Assembly: GCA_025351785.1 (NCBI GenBank)
Contig: JANXVF010000139.1
Span: 1-64,000 of the forward strand
Direction of reading: 5' to 3'
Source of the DNA: Flavobacterium sp.
Lineage (GTDB): Bacteria; Bacteroidota; Bacteroidia; Flavobacteriales; Flavobacteriaceae
DNA: 64,000 nucleotides
Shown here: piece by piece, positions 44,832 to 52,147 of the stretch
Position numbering within the stretch: the first letter of the stretch is position 1
Layout of the letters: the number at the start of each line of letters is the position of its first letter
Position numbers and translations under genes: made by a program
The notes under the pieces: model-generated
Seen by the model: only the letters and a program-made list of their open reading frames with translations
Told to the model about the DNA's origin: nothing
Databases searched by the model: none

Positions 44832-45956
44832 TTAATCTTCCGACTTATTTTTCAATTTCATTAATAAAGTATAAGCACCTTTTGTGACAATTTTGCTTTT
44901 TTCAAAATAAGATTCATTACTTATTTCAATATAACCCTTTTCATGATTTCCAGTTTTTACCTCGCTCATCAAAAAATTATTTTTATCTTTTGCAATAAAT
45001 AAATAACTTTTACCTTCAAAATCTACAACAGATTCCTCTGGCAAGGCATATGAGTTGTTTTTTTCAATTTCAATTTCTGCATTCATATACATTCCGGGCA
45101 ATAAATTTTTATCATATTTTTCAAAATGACAATGTACATTAGCCGTATGATCTTCGGTTAAATCTTTGCTAATCAACAATATTTTACAGTCATATTTTTT
45201 TTTAAAATCATTATTAGTATAAGCTAATAATTTCTGACCTATAAAAAGATTAGTAACATCTTTCTCAAAAATTTTTAAGTTCAAATGGATATCAGACGGG
45301 TTGATTAATTCAAATAAAACATCCGATGGGTTAACATATTTTCCAATATTTACATTTACTCTAGACACAAATCCGTTTATCGGAGCATAAATATTGACAC
45401 TTTTAGATATTGATTTTTCTGTTAATCGATCCGGATTCACATTTATCAACCGAAGTTTTTCTGCAAGCGAAACTAATGTAATTCTCAAAGTTTTATAATC
45501 AGCTTCGGCAAGTTGAAATACTTTATCGCTACTGGCTTGGCTCGAGTTTAATTCTTTTTGACGCACAAATTCTTTTTCAGCAAAATTCAGTTTCGATTTA
45601 GTAATTAAATAATCTTGTTGCAACTGTATGTACTGTTGGTCTTCCATAACAGCAATAATTTCACCCTTAGAAAAATGCAAGCCGGGTAATAATTTTGTTG
45701 ATTTTAAATAGCCACCTAGTGGCATGGAAACAGAAACCATGTTTTGAGGCGGTACATCAATTTTCCCATTTACTTTTAATAGTGATGACATACTTCTTTT
45801 TTCTAAATATCCAATTTTGATTGTGGTATTTTTAAGCTGTTCGTTTGTTAAAACAATTGTATTTTCATTTTTAGAAACAGCTTTTTCAGGTTCATTATTT
45901 TTAGTATTGCATGAAGCAATTACTAGCATCAGCATTAATTTATATATATTTTTCAT
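44832..45956 (-). CDS. RND efflux periplasmic adaptor (CusB/CzcB-like), lipoprotein
   Basis: A 374-residue membrane-fusion protein. The leader YKLMLMLVIASC ends in a likely lipoprotein Cys. A beta-barrel and lipoyl-like half (VNGKIDVPPQNMVSVSMPLGGYLKS, LLPGLHFSKGEIIAVMEDQQ), a helical hairpin (residues 110-170) and a second lipoyl half (IYAPINGFVSRVNVNIGKYVNPS) are in the usual order. It bridges the pump and the outer-membrane factor. It overlaps the upstream pump gene by 4 bases and is made from the same transcript. Confidence 0.9.
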   Translation of the reverse strand: MKNIYKLMLMLVIASCNTKNNEPEKAVSKNENTIVLTNEQLKNTTIKIGYLEKRSMSSLLKVNGKIDVPPQNMVSVSMPLGGYLKSTKLLPGLHFSKGEIIAVMEDQQYIQLQQDYLITKSKLNFAEKEFVRQKELNSSQASSDKVFQLAEADYKTLRITLVSLAEKLRLINVNPDRLTEKSISKSVNIYAPINGFVSRVNVNIGKYVNPSDVLFELINPSDIHLNLKIFEKDVTNLFIGQKLLAYTNNDFKKKYDCKILLISKDLTEDHTANVHCHFEKYDKNLLPGMYMNAEIEIEKNNSYALPEESVVDFEGKSYLFIAKDKNNFLMSEVKTGNHEKGYIEISNESYFEKSKIVTKGAYTLLMKLKNKSED

Positions 45957-48900
45957 TTTGTTTGCAAATAATTTAATTCGATTATTGTTTGATTATATGC
46001 CGTTACAGCTTCAATATAGTTGCTTTTAATAGCAATATTTTGATTGATTAAAAGTGTCCATTCTAAATAGTTAATAGCTCCATTCAAAAATTGTTTGTTT
46101 GCTGTATCTTCAATTATTTTTGAATTTATCAACCCTGTCTTTTCAAAATAATTTACTTTTTCTTTATTTGTCTGATATTGAATTAGCAAAGATTTATAAA
46201 GATTTTTTAGTACTTTTTTTTGATTTTCATAGTCATTATTAGCTATCGATTCTCCTATTTTCGATGCATTAATTTTAGCTTTTTGCGAGCCTCCAAACAA
46301 CGGAATCCCAAGTCCGAGCTGTGCCGAGTGAAACCTATTTGAAGCACCATAAACCTTATTGTCAGCTCCCGTCCCTACAAATGAATTGTTATTATATCCA
46401 ATTGTAATACTGGGCAAAAGTTTTGTCTTTTCAAGTTTTGTATTGGCCTCAGATATCTTTTTATATTGGGCAAATAATTTCACAGTCGGATGTTCATCAA
46501 ACCAGCTTGTGTCTATAGTTTTTGTATATTTTATCTTCAAAGGATTTGAATTTACTTCAACATTTTCATCTTCGTTTAGAAGCAATTTAAACCTACTTTT
46601 AGCAATCTCTAAGTCTTCTTTCAGTTGCAACAGTTGTATTTGAATGTTTCCCTTTTGGGTTTGTGCCGTTGTGTTTTCCAAAATATTACTTTCTCCTTTT
46701 TTATAACGGAGTTCTGATTTATTCAAAAATTCCGTAAAAATCGAGTCGCTTCTTGTCAATAATTTTTGCTTCTCATTCAAATAAACTAATAAATAAAAAT
46801 TTTGTGAAACAGCTTTTTTAAGCTCATTTTCCTTCATCGAAACGTTCAAAACAGCTCCTTTCCAAACCTCTGTAAATAGTTTTTTTTGATTAGAATATAC
46901 CATCGGAAAATTCAATAATTGAGAAACTCCAAGTTTAGAATCGTTATTATAACTATTAATTTGTCCGTAGTCGCCAGAAATTTGAGTAGGCACAATAGTC
47001 AAAGACGACTTTATAAGTTGTTTTTGATAATCAGATTTTAAACGTTCACTTTTCAAATCCACATTGTTTTTAAGTGCTAGTTCTATTGCTTTTTCTACTG
47101 TAATTTTAGATTGCGCACCAGCATTATTAAATACTATGCAAAACAAAATCACAATTGCAGAAATAGGTAGCTTAGGTACTTTTATTTTCAACCCTTTCTC
47201 AAATTGAATATACAAAATGGGCAATACATAAAGCGTCAATAAAGTGGCTATCAATAATCCTCCTATAACAACTGTTGCTAGTGGGCGTTGCACTTCAGCA
47301 CCGGCACCATTGCTCAATGCCATGGGCAAAAATCCTAGCGATGCTACAAAAGCTGTCATCAATACAGGACGTAATCGTAACTTGGTTCCCGTCATAACTA
47401 TTTTTTTTAAATCGGTTAAACCCTCATTTTTCAATCTATTAAATTCCGAAATCAACACAATTCCATTCAAAACAGCAACTCCAAACAAGGCTATAAATCC
47501 TACTCCAGCACTTATGCTAAATGGCATTCCTCTAAGGGCTAAAAAGAAAATCCCTCCAATTGCCGAAAGCGGAATGGCAGTATAAATAAGTAATCCATGT
47601 TTTACCGATTTAAACGCAAAAAATAACAAAACAAATATCAAAAATAAAGAAACTGGAACTGCTATAAACAACCGTTGCTTTGCTTTATTCAAATTTTCAA
47701 AAGCACCGCCATAAGTTGCATAATACCCCGCCGGAAACTTAATTTTTTCAGCTACTTTTTGTTGCAGTTCCGTCACAATGCTTTGTACATCTCTATTTTT
47801 AACGTTAAATCCTACTATAATTCTACGTTTTGCATCTTCTCGTTGTATCTGGTTTGGACCATCTTTAATACTTACTTTTGCCAATTGCGACAGCGGAATT
47901 TGAATTCCTTGAGGCGACGGAATCAATAAATTTTGAACATCTTCTATATCCTTTCGTTGCAAAGTATCTAGTCTAACAACCAAATCAAATCGCTTTTCAC
48001 CTTCAAACACCAATCCTGTACTTTGCCCTGCAAAAGCAGCGTTAATAACCTTGTTTATATCCATAATAGACAAATTATACTGGGCAATAGTAGCTCGGTT
48101 AAATTCTATAATTACCTGTGGCATTCCTGTTACGGGTTCAATAAATAAATTTTGCGATCCTTCGACTTTCGAGATTATTTTCCCCATTTTATTAGCATAC
48201 AAAGCTAATGTATCGAGGTTTTCTCCAAAAATTTTACAGACCACATCTTGCCTTGCACCAGTCATCAATTCGTTAAACCGCATCTGAACAGGATATTGAA
48301 ATCCAGCAGTTATCCCAGGCACATCTTCCAGAGCCACACTCATCTTCTCAGACAATTCGTTAAAAGTCCTTGCCGATGTCCACTCAGATTTGTCTTTCAA
48401 AATCACCATCATATCGCTAGCATCCATAGGCATAGGATCGGTAGGAACCTCGCCACTTCCTATTTTTGTTACAACCATTTTAACTTCAGGAAATTTTGTT
48501 TTCAATATATGCGCTGCTTTTTGTGTACTTTCAATAGTTGTTTTCAAATTGCTCCCGGTCAAAACTCTCGTGTCAACGGCAAAATCGCCTTCTTCAAGCG
48601 CAGGAATAAATTCGCCTCCCAAAAACGAAAGAATCACAACTGCCAATACAAACATCCCGATTACTGCACTTATCACAACTTTAGGAATCGCCAATATTCT
48701 ATTCAAACTCTTTTGATATCGCTCTTCGATTTTCGACATCAATCGGTCAGAAAAATTGGGTTTATGTACCATCTTTTTACTCAAAAACACAGCACTCATC
48801 ATCGGGATATAGGTCAACGACAAGATAAAAGCACCCAGCAAAGCAAAAGCAACTGTCTGAGCCATCGGTCTAAACATTTTTCCTTCAATACCTTGCAAAG

Positions 48901-50338
48901 TAAAAATAGGTAAATAAACAATCAAGATAATTATCTGACCAAAAACGGCACTATTCATCATTTTTGATGCCGATTTTTGCACCTCCTCATCCATTTCTAC
49001 AACTGTCAGTCGTGTCCCGTTCATAGTTGTTGTATCGCCACTAGCTTGTACAGTTTGCAAACTCAATTGCTTACTACGATTCGCCAAACTATGCATCACG
49101 GCTTCCACAATTATCACAGCTCCATCTACAATCAACCCAAAATCCAACGCTCCCAGACTCATCAAGTTGCCGCTTACGCCAAATGTATTCATCAATATAA
49201 TTGCAAACAGCATCGCCAACGGGATTACTGATGCCACAAGCAAACCAGCTCTAAAATTTCCCAAAAACAAAACCAATACAAAAATCACAATCAAAGCACC
49301 TTCCATAAGGTTTTTTTCTACCGTCCCGATAGCGTTATTCACCATTTTCGATCGATCTAAAAACGGTTCTATCACAACCCCTTCGGGCAGTGTTTTCTGA
49401 ATTTGAGCCACTCTATCTTTCACATTTTTTATCACATCGCTACTGTTTGCTCCCTTCAGCATCATCACCACAGCGCCAGAAACTTCCCCTTTATCATTAT
49501 AACACATCGCTCCATACCTCGTCGCATAACCCGTTTTTACCTCGGCTATATCTCTTATAAATAGCGGATTCCCCTTCTCTCGTAACGATATGTTTTCAAT
49601 ATCCGCAACACTTCCTATCAAGCCCTCACTTCTTATAAAAAGCGCGGTTGCTCCCTTTTCAATATATGCCCCACCCGTATTCTGATTATTTTTTTCAACC
49701 GCATTAAAAACATCATTTATAGATATTCCATACGATTGTAGTTTATTCATATTTATCGAAATTTCATATTGCTTCAATTTCCCGCCAAAACTACTCACCT
49801 CAGCAACACCCTTCACTCCCAGCAATTGCCGTCTCACGATCCAATCCTCAATAGTACGCAAATCTGTCTCGTTATATTTTGTTTCATAACCCTCCTTAGC
49901 ACGCACAACATACTGATATATTTCTCCAAGTCCTGTCGATACGGGTCCTAATTCTGGTGTGCCAATGCCTTGCGGAATCTGAGTTTGCACTTTCTGTAAT
50001 CGTTCAGAAACCTGTTGCCTTGCCCAATAAATATCCGTATCATCGTCAAAAACAATCGTCACTAGCGATAAACCAAAACGCGAAAAACTCCTAATTTCCT
50101 TTATCCCAGAGATATTAGTATTCGCCTGCTCAACAGGAAAAGTCACCAATCGCTCAATATCGGTAGCCCCAAACGATGGCGCTATAGTAATTACCTGAAC
50201 CTGATTATTTGTAATATCCGGTACAGCATCAATAGGCAACTGCGTAGTTTCATAAACCCCATAACCTAACAAACCAAAAGTAAACAATGCAATGAGAAGC
50301 TTATTCTGAATAGAAAAAGCTATTATTTTATTTAGCAT
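45953..50338 (-). CDS. Heavy-metal RND efflux pump (CusA/CzcA type) fused to a TolC-like outer-membrane factor
   Basis: A 1461-residue fusion. Residues 1-1050 are an RND pump of the heavy-metal group with the motif GALDFGLIVDGAVIIVEA (Asp399) in the helix 4 region, of the type seen in Zn/Co/Cd exporters of the CzcA group. At 1059-1076 a hydrophobic stretch ISAIVILFCIVFNNAGAQ looks just like a signal peptide with an AxA-type end. Residues 1077-1461 are a TolC/OEP protein (ITVEKAIELALKNNVDLKSERL, FPMVYSNQKKLF, LGLGIPLFGGSQKAKI). The extra segment would bring the TolC part to the periplasmic side. Whether the chain is cleaved is unknown. Together with the adaptor it forms a complete tripartite exporter in two genes. 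Confidence 0.9.
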   Translation of the reverse strand: MLNKIIAFSIQNKLLIALFTFGLLGYGVYETTQLPIDAVPDITNNQVQVITIAPSFGATDIERLVTFPVEQANTNISGIKEIRSFSRFGLSLVTIVFDDDTDIYWARQQVSERLQKVQTQIPQGIGTPELGPVSTGLGEIYQYVVRAKEGYETKYNETDLRTIEDWIVRRQLLGVKGVAEVSSFGGKLKQYEISINMNKLQSYGISINDVFNAVEKNNQNTGGAYIEKGATALFIRSEGLIGSVADIENISLREKGNPLFIRDIAEVKTGYATRYGAMCYNDKGEVSGAVVMMLKGANSSDVIKNVKDRVAQIQKTLPEGVVIEPFLDRSKMVNNAIGTVEKNLMEGALIVIFVLVLFLGNFRAGLLVASVIPLAMLFAIILMNTFGVSGNLMSLGALDFGLIVDGAVIIVEAVMHSLANRSKQLSLQTVQASGDTTTMNGTRLTVVEMDEEVQKSASKMMNSAVFGQIIILIVYLPIFTLQGIEGKMFRPMAQTVAFALLGAFILSLTYIPMMSAVFLSKKMVHKPNFSDRLMSKIEERYQKSLNRILAIPKVVISAVIGMFVLAVVILSFLGGEFIPALEEGDFAVDTRVLTGSNLKTTIESTQKAAHILKTKFPEVKMVVTKIGSGEVPTDPMPMDASDMMVILKDKSEWTSARTFNELSEKMSVALEDVPGITAGFQYPVQMRFNELMTGARQDVVCKIFGENLDTLALYANKMGKIISKVEGSQNLFIEPVTGMPQVIIEFNRATIAQYNLSIMDINKVINAAFAGQSTGLVFEGEKRFDLVVRLDTLQRKDIEDVQNLLIPSPQGIQIPLSQLAKVSIKDGPNQIQREDAKRRIIVGFNVKNRDVQSIVTELQQKVAEKIKFPAGYYATYGGAFENLNKAKQRLFIAVPVSLFLIFVLLFFAFKSVKHGLLIYTAIPLSAIGGIFFLALRGMPFSISAGVGFIALFGVAVLNGIVLISEFNRLKNEGLTDLKKIVMTGTKLRLRPVLMTAFVASLGFLPMALSNGAGAEVQRPLATVVIGGLLIATLLTLYVLPILYIQFEKGLKIKVPKLPISAIVILFCIVFNNAGAQSKITVEKAIELALKNNVDLKSERLKSDYQKQLIKSSLTIVPTQISGDYGQINSYNNDSKLGVSQLLNFPMVYSNQKKLFTEVWKGAVLNVSMKENELKKAVSQNFYLLVYLNEKQKLLTRSDSIFTEFLNKSELRYKKGESNILENTTAQTQKGNIQIQLLQLKEDLEIAKSRFKLLLNEDENVEVNSNPLKIKYTKTIDTSWFDEHPTVKLFAQYKKISEANTKLEKTKLLPSITIGYNNNSFVGTGADNKVYGASNRFHSAQLGLGIPLFGGSQKAKINASKIGESIANNDYENQKKVLKNLYKSLLIQYQTNKEKVNYFEKTGLINSKIIEDTANKQFLNGAINYLEWTLLINQNIAIKSNYIEAVTAYNQTIIELNYLQTK

Positions 50339-50649
50339 ATTAAAATGTATTAATTCAAATGTTTATATAAATCAATGTTGGTAAACATTGTTGTCCGACA
50401 AAAATCCAATACTATATTTTAAGTTTTGATAATGACAAATTTTCACAATTTAATTATAGAGATTACCCTGTTTTAAATTATAAAAAATCGAACACTTTTT
50501 TTACAGATAAAATAGATTTCCAAAGATAAAACCCTTAAAATCTGTGTTAATCTATGGCAAAAAATATCACAATGTGAATAATTAATATTTTTATCAGACA
50601 TGAATATTTTCTAAACAATTATTTAGAAAAAAAAGATAAAACAATCAAA
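50339..50649. other. Gap upstream of the efflux operon (311 bp)
   Basis: No gene. A TATCTTTG box lies on the minus strand at 50522-50529 and could serve the efflux operon with a leader of about 180 bases. A stretch AAAATCTGTGTTAATCTATG near 50540 looks like a dispersed intergenic repeat seen in Bacteroidota, but it occurs once here, so this is unproven. Confidence 0.35.
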
Positions 50650-51036
50650 TTAACAAATTTTGGGCGGTTGCCAAATAGATTTTAAAGGACTAGGAGTAAT
50701 TAAAAACGAATAATAATTAGCTTCTTTTTTAATCGATTCAAAAAAAGCCGTACTATAAAATAAATACAAATCTGGCAAAGTCACCAGCACAGGATTCGAG
50801 CTAAAACAAAGCGAGTGCGATTTAAAAGGAAGCTTCATATCTTTATCCTTATCGCCATCATGATCATCATATTGAGCATAATGCATACACAAAAACTCAA
50901 AAAAAGAAAGACTAACATTCAAAATTTTATGCTCTTTATAATGCTCTATCAAAACAGGCAACTTCAAAAACTCCTTAAGTTCAGTAGTGCTCATCAAGTA
51001 CATCAGGACAATCGCAATAATAAAATATCTTCTCAC
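50650..51036 (-). CDS. Small secreted or membrane-anchored protein with acidic/His segment, upstream of the efflux operon
   Basis: A protein of about 128 residues if it starts at GTG 51036 (VRRYFIIAIVLMYLMS is then a leader); the ORF track start (51102) adds 22 residues. The mature part holds MHYAQYDDHDGDKDKDMKLPFKSHSLC, a dense Asp/His/Cys run suited to metal binding. It lies in the same direction as the RND operon 311 bases downstream, which suggests a periplasmic metal-handling role, but I do not recognise the family. A -7 box TATTTTTG ends 4 bases upstream of GTG 51036, so the leader would be very short. Confidence 0.6.
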   Translation of the reverse strand: MRRYFIIAIVLMYLMSTTELKEFLKLPVLIEHYKEHKILNVSLSFFEFLCMHYAQYDDHDGDKDKDMKLPFKSHSLCFSSNPVLVTLPDLYLFYSTAFFESIKKEANYYSFLITPSPLKSIWQPPKIC

Positions 51037-51102
51037 CCCACAAAAATAATCAAAATGCCAACAATTTTGTTTTTTTAACTTTAATTTAGAATCGATATAC
51101 AT

Positions 51103-51666
51103 TCAATTTCAAACTACTGCTACCTCTCTATCCCTCAATTTAGAAACCTAAGCAATATAAAACTCAACTAAATGCAATAAAGAAATTTAAACATGCTACC
51201 CAAACATATATCTAACAACTTACTTTGTATTTTTAATATAATTATTTAGATTTATGATTTAATTATTTAGTTTTATAATAGAGCATTTTAGTTTTTTAAT
51301 ATAGTTATTTAGTTTTATGATAAAGTATTTTAGTTTTTAAATATAGTTATTTAGTTTTTAAATATAGTTATTTAGTTTTTAAATATAGTTATTTAGTTTT
51401 ATGATAGAGTATTTTAGTTTTATGATAGAGTATTTTAGTTTTTTAATATAATTATTTAGTTTTTTAACATAATTATTTAGTTTTTTGATATAATATTCTT
51501 GTTTAATAATATAGTATTTTTGTTTAATAATATAGTATTTTAGTTTAATGACAAAACAATTTTGTTTAATAATGCAGTAACTTTGTTTTATTAAATAATA
51601 TTTTAATTTTATTGAATGACAATTTTATTTTATCAAATAATAATTTAATTTTTTTAAACCATAACA
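51103..51666. other. Non-coding region with the 21-bp repeat array (564 bp)
   Basis: The first 120 bases are plain AT-rich sequence; the rest is the repeat array described below, which reaches to 5 bases from the start of the HTH gene. All frames across the array carry frequent stops. Confidence 0.7.
51226..51662 (+). repeat. About 20 degenerate 21-bp direct repeats upstream of the HTH gene
   Basis: Direct, contiguous units of 21 bases (a few 20-22) with the core TTTAGTTTTTAAATATAGTT. Three exact copies stand together at about 51341-51400, and units become more diverged on both sides. The last unit ends 4 bases before the ATG at 51667. The period equals two turns of B-DNA, so the T-runs and G positions are on one helix face; strong curvature is expected. 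No spacers occur between units, so it is not a CRISPR array, and there is no open frame through it. Confidence 0.85.
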
Positions 51667-52017
51667 ATGCTAACACTCAATCCAACTCCCATTTTCAATG
51701 CCCGAGGAATCACAAAGCCCTATACATTTTTAGTAAAATCGGGATTCACTCCACATGCCGCAAATATAATTATCAACAGCAACACTCGAGTTTTTAGGCT
51801 AGATCACATCGAGTTATTATGCACAGTCCTAAATTGCGAACCAAATGATCTACTTAGATTCACACCCAACAAAGGTCAAAATTATCCCGAAAATCATCCG
51901 CTAGCAAAGCTAAAACAAGATGATATCAACCACGACTTGCAAGATACTCTAGCAAATATGTCCTACAAACAGTTAAAAGAATTCTCAAACAACTTCATAA
52001 AATCCAAAATCGAGTAG
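51667..52017 (+). CDS. Small HTH (Cro/C1-like) DNA-binding regulator
   Basis: A 116-residue protein. The HTH core is YTFLVKSGFTPHAANIIINSNTRVFRLDHIELLCTVLNCEPNDLLRFTPN, matching the Xre/Cro type with its DLL-x-F end, followed by a short helical tail (LAKLKQDDINHDLQDTLANMS). It starts directly at the end of the 21-bp repeat array. Inference: the array may contain its own operators. No toxin or partner gene lies next to it. Confidence 0.8.
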   Translation: MLTLNPTPIFNARGITKPYTFLVKSGFTPHAANIIINSNTRVFRLDHIELLCTVLNCEPNDLLRFTPNKGQNYPENHPLAKLKQDDINHDLQDTLANMSYKQLKEFSNNFIKSKIE

Positions 52018-52052
52018 AACAATAATGTATACCTATATATATTAAACAATAA

Positions 52053-52099
52053 ACACCAAAAAAAATCGAGAATTATGAAATTTTCATAACTCTCGATTT
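52053..52099 (-). terminator. Terminator of cphA
   Basis: Stem AAATCGAGA-TTATGAAA / TTTCATAA-TCTCGATTT with one bulge. Read on the minus strand it is followed by a run of eight Ts, so it serves cphA. It lies in the gap between cphA and the convergent HTH gene. Confidence 0.8.
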
Positions 52100-52147
52100 C
52101 CCATTTTCAGATAAAAGATTTGAAAATACTATTTTAACACATCAATA

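Noticed and set aside
48248-48913. 221-aa plus-strand ORF and others inside the RND gene
   Set aside because: They lie antisense within the clear RND coding sequence and have His/Ser/Gln-rich composition typical of shadows of an AT-rich gene.
51226-51662. CRISPR array
   Set aside because: Units are 21 bases, contiguous, without unique spacers, and there are no cas genes in the window.
51226-51662. Replication origin with iterons
   Set aside because: AT-rich direct repeats could suggest iterons, but no dnaA, rep gene or DnaA boxes are seen, and the array belongs to the HTH gene by position.
51226-51662. Repetitive protein-coding sequence
   Set aside because: 21 is a multiple of 3 and one frame is open for a few units, but TGA, TAG or TAA appear in all frames across the array and there is an in-frame stop next to the HTH start.
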